64,000 nucleotides of DNA from Clostridia bacterium (lineage in GTDB: Bacteria > Bacillota > Clostridia > Christensenellales > Borkfalkiaceae), in assembly GCA_017471945.1 (NCBI GenBank), contig JAFURH010000055.1:1-64000 (forward strand), read 5' to 3'. Made by a program: the position numbers and the translations under genes. A model generated the notes under the pieces. It was not told the DNA's origin, did not search any database, and saw only the letters and a list, made by a program, of their open reading frames with translations. Below are positions 35,572-44,777 of this stretch, one piece after another; position 1 is the stretch's first letter, and every line of letters starts with the position of its first letter.

Positions 35572-36720
35572 ATGAATAAGATGATGAAAATACAAAGCAT
35601 AGAAGAATATGCCATAAGTCACGTGGACGAATTGTTGGCTCTTGTAAAGAATTTGTGCGCAATTCCGTCGCCTACGCACCACGAAGAACAACGCGCTTTG
35701 TTTTGTAAAAATTGGTGGGATGCTATGGGCGCAAAGAACGTGTACATAGACGAGGCAAAAAATACCGTTTTTCCTTTCTGCGATAAAGGTCGTGACGTGA
35801 TACTGTTTATGGCGCATACCGATACGGTTTTCCCCGATACGCAGCCTATGCCGTATTATGAAAAGGACGGAAAAATATTTTGCCCCGGAATCGGCGACGA
35901 TACCGTAAATTTAGCAATTTTATTGTTGGCGTCGCGTTATATGCAAGAACAGGAAAAAGAGCCTAAATACGATATTATTTTTGTTGCAAACGTCTGCGAA
36001 GAGGGTTTAGGCAATTTGAAAGGCTGTCGCACGATTATGGACAAATACGGCGCGCGCGTAAAAGAAGTCATTTCCTTTGATTTAGGGTTGGATACTGTAT
36101 TTACAAAAGCGGTAGGCTCGGCAAGGTACAAAATTAAAATCCGTACGGCGGGCGGACATTCTTGGAATGATTTTGGCGAACGCAACGCAATTCACGAGAC
36201 CGCGCTGCTTATTAAAAAGTTATACGAACAGGAATTGCCTAACAAAACGGCAGGAAAAACAACGTATAACGTAGGAATGATTTCGGGCGGAACGTCGGTG
36301 AATACGATTGCGCAGTATGCCGAATTTTTGTATGAATATCGTTCGGAATCCTCCGTTTGTATGGAAAAGATGAAAGAGAATTTAACGAGTGTTCTCGACG
36401 GGTTTAAAGATAACGAAATACAGATAGAAATAGAAGAACTCGGCGTGCGCCCGGGAATGGGGACTTGTCGGGACGAAGTAAGACAAGAACAGTTGATTTT
36501 TCGCGCAGAAAAAATCATAAAAAGCGTTACGGGGAAACAGCCGAAACGCTTATCGGGCTCTACCGATTGTAACATACCGTTTTCTTATGGTATCCCCTCG
36601 GTATGTTTTGGATTGGCGGAAATGGGTGGAACGCACACGCGAGAGGAGTATATTGAAAAGGAGAGCGTCGGTTTGGGATTGCAAGTAGCATTGCGGTTTG
36701 TTTCCGAGTACTTGATATAA
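35572..36720 (+). CDS. M20-family metallopeptidase
   Basis: A di-zinc hydrolase of about 382 residues related to PepT, ArgE and DapE. The metal-site motifs are MAHTDTVFPDT, CPGIGDDTVN and NVCEEGLGNLKG, with a dimerisation domain starting near GGHSWNDFGERN and a C-terminal GGTHTREE His. It may act as an aminopeptidase or deacylase. No ribosome binding site is obvious: TTG 35563, ATG 35572 and ATG 35581 are all possible. It sits between relics of a duplicated glycosidase/amidohydrolase pair, so it appears to be a later arrival at this spot. Confidence 0.85.
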   Translation: MNKMMKIQSIEEYAISHVDELLALVKNLCAIPSPTHHEEQRALFCKNWWDAMGAKNVYIDEAKNTVFPFCDKGRDVILFMAHTDTVFPDTQPMPYYEKDGKIFCPGIGDDTVNLAILLLASRYMQEQEKEPKYDIIFVANVCEEGLGNLKGCRTIMDKYGARVKEVISFDLGLDTVFTKAVGSARYKIKIRTAGGHSWNDFGERNAIHETALLIKKLYEQELPNKTAGKTTYNVGMISGGTSVNTIAQYAEFLYEYRSESSVCMEKMKENLTSVLDGFKDNEIQIEIEELGVRPGMGTCRDEVRQEQLIFRAEKIIKSVTGKQPKRLSGSTDCNIPFSYGIPSVCFGLAEMGGTHTREEYIEKESVGLGLQVALRFVSEYLI

Positions 36721-36758
36721 GTGACGGCACCGAATAAAAAATAATAAGGCGAATAGAA

Positions 36759-36886
36759 ATGGAAAAAGTATTTGATACACACGTGCATTATAGCTTTGAT
36801 ATTCCGAGGAAATAAATTTTAAAGGTGAAAATAATCAAACTTTGCCTCAAAAAAGTTGCGCTTTAAAGGGTTTTATGTTAGAATAA
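36759..36886 (+). pseudogene. Relic of a second amidohydrolase gene (N-terminal piece)
   Basis: ATG 36759 opens MEKVFDTHVHYSFDIP, against MEKVFDVHIHYSFDIP in the intact gene at 10,662; 40 of the first 49 bases agree. A stop at 36813 ends the frame, and decayed similarity (GGTGAAAAT..TCAAA, and ALKGFMLE against NVKGLFLK) seems to extend to about 36886. The metal HxH is still present. Confidence 0.65.
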
Positions 36887-37063
36887 GGGAAGAAATGCGG
36901 CGAGGCTTTATTCCTATCAGATAAAAAAGAAGAGTTCGTTTATGCGGACGCGCGGTTTAAAACGGCAAAAGCGCCCGATTTCGGTTCGGAAGATTTTATC
37001 AAAGTATTGAATATGAATTCTATGCTTTCCGAGGATTATTCGGAAACGGAGTTTTTAGTATAG
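36887..37063 (+). pseudogene. C-terminal fragment of an unknown gene
   Basis: A frame open from a stop at 36884 and without a start codon at its head encodes a protein-like tail (GEALFLSDKKEEFVYADARF, later FGSEDFIKVLN and EDYSETEFLV) ending at 37063. Codon use is like that of real genes nearby. I do not recognise the family; it is probably the end of a deleted glycosidase. Confidence 0.4.
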
Positions 37064-37089
37064 GAATAAAGACCAACGGGAGGTCAAAA

Positions 37090-39003
37090 GTGGCGATAAG
37101 TACGATGAATTTAATGGAAACGGAAACGATTTTTTGCGTTTGCGAAGCGGAGGGCTTTCAAGACGAATATACCGTTACCGAAACCCCAAAAGGTTATATC
37201 GTCCGTCGGACGGTGAAAAATATTTCAGAAAAAACGCTTAAATTAAAGGAATTAAAGAGCGAGCTTTGCGGTATTTCGTTTGGAGGCGAGCCGCAAGAGG
37301 ATTATTATTACGCTAACGAAAACGCACGGCTTTTTTGCAATTTGACCGTGCCTTTGGATTATAACCGTTTAGACGATAACGCAAAAGACAATGAAAAATT
37401 TGCTTTGCCCGTGGACAGGCGTTGGTGCGACCCCGGCGTACAAGCGGGCAGAATTTGCTCGTCGCCCTATCAGCCCTTTCCCGCGGTTTTAATAAGTAAT
37501 TATAAAGCTGATAAAGGAATCGTTTGCGGTAGTTTATCGCAGGACGTTTTTTATCATTCGTTCGAGGTCGGGCATAAGGACGGCAAGGCGTATTTGGAAA
37601 TTTATTCGTCGTTTAAAGATATTGGCTATCGCGAAGTACAAGCGGGGGAAGAACTCGTAGATATTTTCTATATCGGTGAAGCGGACTGCGCGGACGATAT
37701 CAATCAGATTTTTGAGAATTATACCGCTGTTTTGCGGCGGTTTTTAAAGAATAATCAAGGCGCAAAGGAAACGAACCGCCACTCGCTTGTTTGGGATAGT
37801 TGGAACGACGGAATTTACCGCGACGTATCGGAAGAAATGCTCTTAAAAGAGGCGCGCGCGGTTAAGGCTTTGTTTCCGACGGTGGAATGGCTTCAGCTTG
37901 ACGACGGATATTCGAGCTATTGTCACGAGAACGTGGATCTGGACGCGCACGGATTAGGCGTTCCGTACGAGGGAGCCGAGGGGATTGATAAAGTAAAATT
38001 CCCCAACGGCTTGAAAGGTTATACGGATAAGATCAAGGAGATCGGCTTAAAGCCTGCGATATGGATAGGCGGATTTTGCCCCGTCAAAACGAAGATTTAT
38101 CAAGAGCGCCCCGAATGGTTTATCGATTACACCTATCGTATCGATTGGACGCAGCCTTTGGACGTAAGTCAGGGGCAGGTACGCGATTATATGTGTTATG
38201 CTTTGGATAAGCTGGTCGTAGAATACGGTTTTGAGGGCGTAAAACACGATTTTTGGAGCTATGCGTTCGAGGATAGGCACGATTTATTGAAAAATAAGGA
38301 TAAATCGGGCTACGAATACCGCGAATGGTGGCATAAAGAGCTTCGTAAACGCTTACCTGCCTACGGGTATTTGGAAACGGGTTGCGACGTGAGTATGGGT
38401 AATCCGTTTATCGGAGAATATTTTAATAATTACCGTTTCGGGTTAGACGTAGGCGCGGGACACTGGAATAATATTAAAACGAGTATGTTTTGGAGCGTTG
38501 CCGTTTTATCGCCGCATACGGGCGATTTGTTTATCCCGAACAGCGATTCTATCGGATTATTGCCGGGGCTTGGAGACGAAGATTTTATGTTCGTGGTCAA
38601 CTGGCAGATCATCACGCGCACGCTCGTGGAAATTTCGGGGCGCTTCTCGCGGGTGGACGAAAACAATCCACGCTTAAAAATTTTGCAACGCGCCGTACAA
38701 TATTTAAACAACGGTGAAAACGTATATTTCGCAAAATACGACTATCGGCAAAAAGGCGTGACTCTGCCCGAGATTATCTATATAGATTCGGCGTTCGATT
38801 GCAAGGATACAGGGTATAAAACGGTTGCTGTTTTTAATAGTGCCGAGGAAATGAAAGAGATTCGTTTTACGCCCGCAGATATAGGGTTGACGGACGGCGA
38901 ACGGGAAGTAGAGTACGTATGGGAGAATAAACGCGAGGTCCTCGACTCGTTTGAATTTATGTTAAAACCTCACCAAAGTATATTACTAAAAATTAAAAAA
39001 TAA
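37090..39003 (+). CDS. GH36-like alpha-galactosidase (clan GH-D)
   Basis: A 637-residue clan GH-D glycosidase distinct from the enzyme at 6,741. A beta-sandwich (1-230) is followed by a barrel: WDSWNDGIYRDVSEE, WLQLDDGYSSY, AIWIGGFCPV, the nucleophile motif GVKHDFWSYAF (D387) and FGLDVGAGHW, whose D453 is 66 residues later and a fit for the acid/base. A C-terminal beta domain starts near 560. No signal peptide. GTG 37090 has a GGGAGG site at 7 bases, so it is favoured over ATG 37105. Substrate may be alpha-galactoside or alpha-N-acetylgalactosaminide. Confidence 0.85.
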   Translation: MAISTMNLMETETIFCVCEAEGFQDEYTVTETPKGYIVRRTVKNISEKTLKLKELKSELCGISFGGEPQEDYYYANENARLFCNLTVPLDYNRLDDNAKDNEKFALPVDRRWCDPGVQAGRICSSPYQPFPAVLISNYKADKGIVCGSLSQDVFYHSFEVGHKDGKAYLEIYSSFKDIGYREVQAGEELVDIFYIGEADCADDINQIFENYTAVLRRFLKNNQGAKETNRHSLVWDSWNDGIYRDVSEEMLLKEARAVKALFPTVEWLQLDDGYSSYCHENVDLDAHGLGVPYEGAEGIDKVKFPNGLKGYTDKIKEIGLKPAIWIGGFCPVKTKIYQERPEWFIDYTYRIDWTQPLDVSQGQVRDYMCYALDKLVVEYGFEGVKHDFWSYAFEDRHDLLKNKDKSGYEYREWWHKELRKRLPAYGYLETGCDVSMGNPFIGEYFNNYRFGLDVGAGHWNNIKTSMFWSVAVLSPHTGDLFIPNSDSIGLLPGLGDEDFMFVVNWQIITRTLVEISGRFSRVDENNPRLKILQRAVQYLNNGENVYFAKYDYRQKGVTLPEIIYIDSAFDCKDTGYKTVAVFNSAEEMKEIRFTPADIGLTDGEREVEYVWENKREVLDSFEFMLKPHQSILLKIKK

Positions 39004-39012
39004 TATAATAGT

Positions 39013-39054
39013 TGCAGGATTTTTTTGTATGGAAGCAAAAAAATTCTGCATTTT
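39013..39054 (+). terminator. Terminator after the GH36-like gene
   Basis: A 15-bp stem (39013-39027 with 39036-39050, one mismatch), then TTTT. The region 39055-39180 shows no gene. Confidence 0.7.
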
Positions 39055-39184
39055 ATATATTGGATAATAAAGCGGTTGCGGGCGTTTCTGTCTGTCTACG
39101 AGGCGTACGTTGCCGCGTGGCAAGAAAAGTAACGGAAGAAGAACCGTATAGAAACGACGGGGAAAGGGTACGAAAAAAAATAAA

Positions 39185-39228
39185 AGGCGATCCGTAAGCG
39201 CGTTAGCGCGGATCGTCTTTTTTTTCGT
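39185..39228. terminator. Bidirectional terminator next to the Rrf2 gene
   Basis: GATCCG/GCGC arms around a GTTA loop pair with GCGC/GGATC, followed by a run of eight T on the + strand and a T-rich stretch on the - strand. It ends the leftward Rrf2 transcript. Confidence 0.7.
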
Positions 39229-39237
39229 AAACCGTTA

Positions 39238-39657
39238 TTATATGGAATAGTCGTCGCCGTTCGCCGTCAGTTCGGCTAACGTGATGCCGTCTAAATAACC
39301 GTTGATCGCGTCGTTCAAGCCCTTCCATACGGGTAAAGTTTTACATTCGGCGCTCTTGTTGCAGGGCTGAGCGCCTTCTTTCAAACACGCAACGGGGGAC
39401 AGCGAACCTTCCGTCAAGCGCAAAATGCTCCCGATCGTATACTCTTCGGGTGATTTCGTGAGCTTATATCCGCCGCCTTTGCCGCGGAGTCCGCTTAAAA
39501 GATTTCCGCGCGTTAAGATCACGAGAATACTTTCCAGATATTTTTCGGAAATTTCTTGGCGACGGGCGATTTCGTCTAAACGTATATAATTCCCGTTGCC
39601 GTGTTCCGCGATGTCGATCATTACGCGCAATGCGTACCTTCCTCTCGTTGAGATCAT
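39238..39657 (-). CDS. Rrf2-family regulator with three-cysteine cluster
   Basis: A 139-residue Rrf2 protein: helix-turn-helix at about 24-66 (IRLDEIARRQEISEKYLESIL, then LRGKGGGYKL wing). C91, C99 and C105 (CLKEGAQPCNKSAEC) lie almost where IscR binds its [2Fe-2S] cluster (C92, C98, C104), so it may sense Fe-S status, whereas CymR-type members lack these residues. It is divergent from the cysteine and Fe-S assembly operon and very likely controls it. GGAGG site upstream of the start. Confidence 0.9.
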   Translation of the reverse strand: MISTRGRYALRVMIDIAEHGNGNYIRLDEIARRQEISEKYLESILVILTRGNLLSGLRGKGGGYKLTKSPEEYTIGSILRLTEGSLSPVACLKEGAQPCNKSAECKTLPVWKGLNDAINGYLDGITLAELTANGDDYSI

Positions 39658-39732
39658 TTTTTTCCTCCGATTTTTTCGATTTTTTCTATTATATCAAAAA
39701 TTTTTTAAAAAATCAAGCAAAATACCCCTAAA

Positions 39733-39798
39733 ACCTATTGACAAAGTAGGTTAAAAGTGTTATAATTCTTTCAACATATCAAAAAGGTAGGTTGAAAG
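39733..39798 (+). promoter_or_regulatory. Promoter and Rrf2 operators of the sulfur operon
   Basis: TTGACA (39738-39743), 17 bases, TATAAT (39761-39766), a consensus promoter. An inverted repeat ACCTA/TAGGT (39733-39737, 39747-39751) brackets the -35 box. A second inverted repeat, CTTTCAAC/GTTGAAAG (39768-39775, 39791-39798), overlaps the start of the transcript, with a further TAGGTT at 39788-39793. These are candidate operators for repression. Confidence 0.75.
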
Positions 39799-39932
39799 TA
39801 TGGTAAATTTCTTTGAAATACTCGTACGTCACAATTTCAGATTCGGGCGAATGTGTAACGTTGCAAAAGAGAAATATATATATTATAGAAGTAAGACGAA
39901 AAAATAAAAAAACAAAAAAGGAGAAAACGATT

Positions 39933-41222
39933 ATGTCTGAATATAAATTTGAAACTTTGCAACTTCACGTAGGGCAGGAAACGCCCGATCCCGCGACGGA
40001 CGCTCGCGCGGTACCCATTTATGCCACCACCTCTTACGTATTTAAAAACAGCGAACACGCGGCGGCTCGTTTCGGGCTTGCCGACGCAGGAAATATCTAC
40101 GGCAGACTTACCAACACCACGCAAGACGTTTTTGAAAAACGTATCGCGGCGCTCGAAGGGGGCGTAGCGGCTTTGGCTCTTGCCTCAGGCGCTGCGGCAA
40201 TTACTTATACTTTACAGGCTTTGGCACAAAACGGCGGTCATATCGTCGCGCAAAAGACGATCTACGGCGGCAGTTATAATCTGCTTGCACACACGCTTCC
40301 CAATTTCGGCATTACGGCAAGCTTCGTCAATATACACGATCTTGCGGAGGTAGAAAAAGCCATTCAGCCGAACACGCGCGCGATTTATATAGAAACGCTC
40401 GGGAATCCCAACAGCGATATTCCCGATATCGACGCGGTGGCGGCGCTTGCGCATCGATACGGCTTGCCGCTCGTGGTAGATAACACGTTCGGTACGCCTT
40501 ATCTTCTCCGTCCGATCGAACACGGTGCGGATATCGTCGTACATTCGGCGACCAAATTCATTGGCGGTCACGGCACGACGCTCGGCGGCGTGATCGTGGA
40601 TTCGGGTAATTTTGATTGGGAAAAATCTGGTAATTATCCCGCGATCTCTGCCCCCAACCCCAGCTATCACGGCGTATCGTTTACCAAAGCCGTAGGCGCG
40701 GCGGCGTTCGTTACCTATATCCGCGCGATACTTTTGCGCGACACGGGCGCGACGATCTCTCCGTTTGCGGCGTTCCTTTTGTTGCAGGGGACGGAAACTC
40801 TTTCTCTGCGCCTTGAAAGACACGCGGAAAACGCGAAAAAGGTCGTGGAGTTTTTGGCGAAGCATCCGCAGGTGGAAAAGGTCAATCACCCGTCTTTGCC
40901 CGATCATCCCGATCACGGGTTGTATGAAAAATATTTCCCGAACGGCGGCGCGTCTATCTTTACGTTTGAGATCAAGGGCGGACAAAAGGAAGCGCATAAA
41001 TTTATCGACAGCTTGAAGATCTTCTCGCTCCTTGCCAACGTTGCCGACGTAAAGAGCCTCGTGATCCACCCCGCGACGACCACCCACAGTCAGCTTTCCG
41101 CGGAAGAACTTGCCGAGCAGAATATCAAACCGAACACGATCAGACTTTCTATCGGTACGGAACATATAGACGATATTATCGCAGATCTTGAAAACGGCTT
41201 CAACGCCGTAAAGGAGGCTTAA
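39933..41222 (+). CDS. O-acetylhomoserine/O-acetylserine sulfhydrylase
   Basis: A 430-residue PLP enzyme of the Cys/Met metabolism family that makes homocysteine (or cysteine) from an acetylated precursor and sulfide. The N-terminus [32 protein letters not shown] is typical of O-acetylhomoserine sulfhydrylase; PLP Lys is K208 in [10 protein letters not shown]. The start is ATG 39933 with AAAGGAG; an upstream in-frame TTG would add about 40 residues of basic, non-conserved sequence. It is first in the operon. Confidence 0.92.
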   Translation: MSEYKFETLQLHVGQETPDPATDARAVPIYATTSYVFKNSEHAAARFGLADAGNIYGRLTNTTQDVFEKRIAALEGGVAALALASGAAAITYTLQALAQNGGHIVAQKTIYGGSYNLLAHTLPNFGITASFVNIHDLAEVEKAIQPNTRAIYIETLGNPNSDIPDIDAVAALAHRYGLPLVVDNTFGTPYLLRPIEHGADIVVHSATKFIGGHGTTLGGVIVDSGNFDWEKSGNYPAISAPNPSYHGVSFTKAVGAAAFVTYIRAILLRDTGATISPFAAFLLLQGTETLSLRLERHAENAKKVVEFLAKHPQVEKVNHPSLPDHPDHGLYEKYFPNGGASIFTFEIKGGQKEAHKFIDSLKIFSLLANVADVKSLVIHPATTTHSQLSAEELAEQNIKPNTIRLSIGTEHIDDIIADLENGFNAVKEA

Positions 41223-41224
41223 AA

Positions 41225-42157
41225 ATGGCTAAAATTTATCAATCGGCAGATCAACTTATCGGAAGAACCCCTTTATTGGAACTCACCAATATTGAAAAGA
41301 AATACGGCTTGAAGGCGAAAATCTTTGCCAAACTCGAATATTTTAACCCCGCAGGCTCGGTAAAAGACCGTATTGCAAAAGCGATGATAGACGCCGCGGA
41401 AGAGAGCGGAAAACTCTGCCCCGCCTCGGTCATTATCGAACCGACTTCGGGGAATACGGGTATCGGTCTGGCGTCCGTGGCGACGGCGCGAGGGTATCGT
41501 ATCATTCTCGTTATGCCCGAAACGATGTCGGTAGAGCGCAGACAGCTTATGAAAGCGTACGGCGCAGAGCTCGTTTTGACGGAAGGCGCAAAGGGTATGA
41601 AAGGTGCGATCGCAAAAGCGCAGGAGCTCGCGGCAGAGATCCCGAATAGTTTCGTGCCCGGGCAATTCACCAACCCCGCAAACCCCAAAACGCACAGAGA
41701 GAATACGGGTCCCGAAATTTACGAAGATACCGACGGGCACGTGGATATTTTCGTTGCGGGCGTCGGTACGGGCGGTACGGTGACGGGCGTCGGCGAATAT
41801 TTGAAATCCAAAAATCCGAACGTCAAAGTGGTGGCGGTAGAACCTGCGACTTCTGCGGTGCTTTCCACGGGCGTTGCGGGACCGCATAAGATACAAGGGA
41901 TCGGCGCAGGCTTCGTGCCCGAGGTCCTGAATACGAAGATCTACGACGAGATCGTTACCGTTTCGAACGAAGACGCGTTTGCGACGGGAAAACTCATCGG
42001 CAAAAGCGAAGGCGTGCTGGTCGGTATTTCCTCCGGCGCGGCGGCTTGGGCGGCGATCGAGCTTGCGAAACGCCCCGAAAACGCAGGCAAAAATATCGTA
42101 GTATTGCTTCCCGACACGGGGGACAGGTATTTGTCCACGCCGCTTTTCGCGGATTAA
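41225..42157 (+). CDS. cysK: Cysteine synthase
   Basis: O-acetylserine (thiol)-lyase of 310 residues. NPAGSVKDR gives the PLP Lys K47; [10 protein letters not shown] binds the substrate carboxylate; GTGGTVTG binds the phosphate and GISSGAA is near the end. It starts 2 bases after the previous stop, with AAGGAGG inside that gene, so translation is linked. Confidence 0.95.
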   Translation: MAKIYQSADQLIGRTPLLELTNIEKKYGLKAKIFAKLEYFNPAGSVKDRIAKAMIDAAEESGKLCPASVIIEPTSGNTGIGLASVATARGYRIILVMPETMSVERRQLMKAYGAELVLTEGAKGMKGAIAKAQELAAEIPNSFVPGQFTNPANPKTHRENTGPEIYEDTDGHVDIFVAGVGTGGTVTGVGEYLKSKNPNVKVVAVEPATSAVLSTGVAGPHKIQGIGAGFVPEVLNTKIYDEIVTVSNEDAFATGKLIGKSEGVLVGISSGAAAWAAIELAKRPENAGKNIVVLLPDTGDRYLSTPLFAD

Positions 42158-42165
42158 AGATAAGG

Positions 42166-42206
42166 CGATCGTCGGCACCTGTTTTTACGACAGGTGCCTT
42201 TGATCG
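42166..42206 (+). terminator. Intra-operon hairpin between cysK and the kinase gene
   Basis: Inner 9-bp stem GGCACCTGT (42174-42182) with 42190-42198, outer CGATC/GATCG (42166-42170, 42202-42206). Only TTT follows the inner stem, so partial termination or mRNA stabilisation is likely. Confidence 0.55.
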
Positions 42207-42223
42207 TAACAGGAGAAAAAATT

Positions 42224-43051
42224 ATGGACTATAAAAGGATCTTAACGATACAGGATATTTCCTGCGTGGGGCAATGTTCGCTTACGGTGGCGCTTCCGAT
42301 CTTGTCCGCTTGCGGCCACGAGACCTGCATTTTACCTTCTGCCGTCTTATCTACGCATACGGCGGGATTCAGCGGTTTTACCTTTCGCGATCTCACGGAC
42401 GATATACCGTCCATACAGGCGCATTGGCAGAAAGAGGGGATCAGTTTCGACGGTATTTATACGGGATACCTCGGCAGCACGAAACAGGTCGGTTACGTAA
42501 AAAATATTTTGGATACGATGGGCGTAGACGGTGCCGTGAAGGTCGTCGATCCCGCCTTTGCGGATAACGGTAAGCTGTATCCCATTTTCGATACCGTTTA
42601 CGTGGAAGCGATGAAAACGCTCTGCCCGTCCGCGGATATCCTGCTCCCGAATATCACCGAGGCTTGTTTTCTCGCAGGCGTGGAATATAAAGAAGTCTAC
42701 GACGAAAACTATATCAAAGAACTTCTTGACTCTTTAAGCAAATTAGGGTGCTCGACCATCGTTTTAACGGGCGTCGGATACCAAAGCGAAAAGACGGGCG
42801 TGGTCGTTTACGAAAGCGGAAAGCTCAGTTATTACGAGCATAAGCGTATCGCAAAAGGCTGCCACGGTACGGGCGACGTGTACGCTTCGGCATTTACGGG
42901 CGCGTTATTAAAGGGAAAAACGATTTTCGAAGCCGCGAAGATCGCCGCCGATTATACCGTACTTTGTATTGAAAATACGCAAGGCGATCCCAAGCATTGG
43001 TACGGCGTAAAATTCGAAACGGCTTTATCGGAATTGCTCGGTATGCTTTGA
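42224..43051 (+). CDS. Pyridoxal/pyridoxamine kinase
   Basis: A 276-residue ribokinase-fold kinase that phosphorylates pyridoxal, pyridoxamine or pyridoxine. Features: LTIQDISCVGQCSLTVALPILSACGHE at the N-terminus, LLPNITEACFLAG, and the anion-hole GCHGTGDVYASAFTGALLKG near the C-terminus with the catalytic Asp. ATG 42224 has AACAGGAG. It supplies PLP to the PLP enzymes encoded on both sides. Confidence 0.92.
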   Translation: MDYKRILTIQDISCVGQCSLTVALPILSACGHETCILPSAVLSTHTAGFSGFTFRDLTDDIPSIQAHWQKEGISFDGIYTGYLGSTKQVGYVKNILDTMGVDGAVKVVDPAFADNGKLYPIFDTVYVEAMKTLCPSADILLPNITEACFLAGVEYKEVYDENYIKELLDSLSKLGCSTIVLTGVGYQSEKTGVVVYESGKLSYYEHKRIAKGCHGTGDVYASAFTGALLKGKTIFEAAKIAADYTVLCIENTQGDPKHWYGVKFETALSELLGML

Positions 43052-43066
43052 TCGATTGGAGAGAAA

Positions 43067-44260
43067 ATGAGAAGAATCTATTTAGACAACGCAGCTACGA
43101 CGAAAACGAGTAAAACGGTTATCAAGGCGACGTTGCCGTATATGGAAGAAATATACGGCAATCCGTCGAGCTTACATTCCGCGGGGCAAAAAGCCGCGGA
43201 AGCGCTTGCAAACGCAAGAAACACCGTCGCCGCGTACCTGGATGCCTCGGAGCGGGAAATCACGTTCACTTCGGGCGGCAGCGAAGCGGACAACCAAGCC
43301 ATTCTTTCAGCAGCTGCGATCGGCGTGCGAAAAGGGAAAAAACACGTCGTTTCCACGGCGTTTGAGCACCACGCCGTTTTGCATACGCTGGAAAAGCTCA
43401 AAAAACAAGGCTTTGAGGTCACTCTTTTACCCGTGTCCGAAAACGGGCTTATCACGGCAAAGCAGGTGGAAAACGCGATTCGCCCCGATACTTGCCTCGT
43501 TACGGTGATGTATGCGAATAACGAGATCGGAACGATCCAACCGATTGCCGAGATCGGCGCGGTTTGCCGCGAAAAGGGCGTGATCTTTCATACCGACGCG
43601 GTACAAGCCGTCGGGCATTTGCCTATCGACGTACAAAGGGAAAATATCGATATGCTGTCCCTTTCCGCGCATAAATTCCACGGACCGAAAGGCGTGGGCG
43701 CACTTTACGTGCGTAAAGGTATACCGCTCACGGGTCTGATCGAGGGCGGCGCGCAGGAGAGAGGGAAACGCGCGGGAACGGAAAATATTCCCGCGATCGT
43801 CGGGATGGCGGTTGCGCTCGAAGAAGCTTGTAAAAATAGGGCAAAGAGTTCTGAAAAACTTAAAAAACTTCGGGATATGCTGATCGACGGACTTTCCAAG
43901 ATCCCGCACTCCGTATTGAACGGCGACAGGGAAAAGCGTTTGCCTGCAAACGTAAGCTTTTGTTTTGAAGGAATAGAGGGAGAATCTCTTTTACTATTGC
44001 TCGACGATAAAGGGATCTGCGCGTCGTCGGGATCGGCGTGTACGTCGGGTTCGCTCGATCCGAGCCACGTTCTGCTCGCGATCGGAAGAGTACACGATAT
44101 CGCGCACGGCTCCCTCCGTTTGACTCTTTCGGAGGAGAATACGGAAGAAGAGATCGAATATACGATCGAAGCGGTAAAAGAGGTCGTGGCGTATCTGCGG
44201 GGTATGTCGCCTATCTGGCGGGATCTGATGAACGGCAAAAAAGAATTTATCATTAAGTGA
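43067..44260 (+). CDS. Cysteine desulfurase (NifS/IscS type)
   Basis: A 397-residue PLP enzyme that moves sulfur from cysteine to scaffold proteins. YLDNAATT start, K203 in [11 protein letters not shown] binds PLP, and C324 in SSGSACTSG is the persulfide carrier. The length and the SGSACTSG loop fit the group I (NifS/IscS) type. It precedes the NifU scaffold by 9 bases. Confidence 0.94.
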   Translation: MRRIYLDNAATTKTSKTVIKATLPYMEEIYGNPSSLHSAGQKAAEALANARNTVAAYLDASEREITFTSGGSEADNQAILSAAAIGVRKGKKHVVSTAFEHHAVLHTLEKLKKQGFEVTLLPVSENGLITAKQVENAIRPDTCLVTVMYANNEIGTIQPIAEIGAVCREKGVIFHTDAVQAVGHLPIDVQRENIDMLSLSAHKFHGPKGVGALYVRKGIPLTGLIEGGAQERGKRAGTENIPAIVGMAVALEEACKNRAKSSEKLKKLRDMLIDGLSKIPHSVLNGDREKRLPANVSFCFEGIEGESLLLLLDDKGICASSGSACTSGSLDPSHVLLAIGRVHDIAHGSLRLTLSEENTEEEIEYTIEAVKEVVAYLRGMSPIWRDLMNGKKEFIIK

Positions 44261-44269
44261 GGAAACAAG

Positions 44270-44704
44270 ATGGCGTTGTATAGCGAAAAAGTAATGGATC
44301 ATTTCCGCAATCCCAGAAACGTCGGCGTTATAGAAAACGCGGACGGGGTGGGTGAAGTCGGTAATGCAAAATGCGGGGATATTATGAAAATATACCTCAA
44401 AATCGAAAACGATCTGATCGTAGACGTGAAATTCGAAACGTTCGGTTGCGGCAGCGCGATCGCTTCCAGCTCGATGGCGACGGAGCTTATCAAAGGCAAA
44501 CCCCTTTCCGAGGCGCTCGCATTGACGAATAAGGCGGTAGCCGAAGCGCTCGACGGGCTTCCCAACCATAAATTGCATTGTTCCGTTTTAGCGGAAGAGG
44601 CGATCAAAAAGGCGATTCAGGATTATTACGAGAAAAACGGAATAGAATACGACGAAACGAAATTCCCCGATTGTGAAAATTGCAGTCATTGTTCTTCGCA
44701 TTGA
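44270..44704 (+). CDS. Fe-S cluster scaffold (NifU/IscU-like)
   Basis: A 144-residue scaffold with the three conserved cysteines in NAKCGD, FGCGSA and KLHCSV and the START of family type MALYSEKVMDHFRNPRNVG. A short Cys-rich tail (CENCSHC) is added at the C-terminus, seen in Clostridial NifU-like proteins. It receives sulfur from the desulfurase encoded just upstream. Confidence 0.94.
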   Translation: MALYSEKVMDHFRNPRNVGVIENADGVGEVGNAKCGDIMKIYLKIENDLIVDVKFETFGCGSAIASSSMATELIKGKPLSEALALTNKAVAEALDGLPNHKLHCSVLAEEAIKKAIQDYYEKNGIEYDETKFPDCENCSHCSSH

Positions 44705-44713
44705 GAAAAATTA

Positions 44714-44742
44714 TTGATTTTTTCATATAGAAGTGGTATAAT
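44714..44742 (+). promoter_or_regulatory. Promoter of the methionine operon
   Basis: TTGATT (44714-44719), 17 bases, TATAAT (44737-44742). No S-box or other riboswitch is evident in the 35-base leader. Confidence 0.75.
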
Positions 44743-44777
44743 AAGAAAAAATAAGGCGAAAAGGCTGAAACGAACGT

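Noticed and set aside
39012..39197. 61-codon frame after the GH36-like gene
   Set aside because: It runs through a clear terminator hairpin and has no ribosome binding site or known motif.
39800..39907. 34-codon frame (MVNFFEILVRHNF...) between the sulfur promoter and the metY-like gene
   Set aside because: It has only a weak ribosome binding site, overlaps the operator repeat, has no run of Cys or Met codons as in attenuator leaders, and no matching hairpins follow.
40212..41165. 317-codon - strand frame inside the metY-like gene
   Set aside because: Antisense shadow of a firmly identified PLP enzyme.
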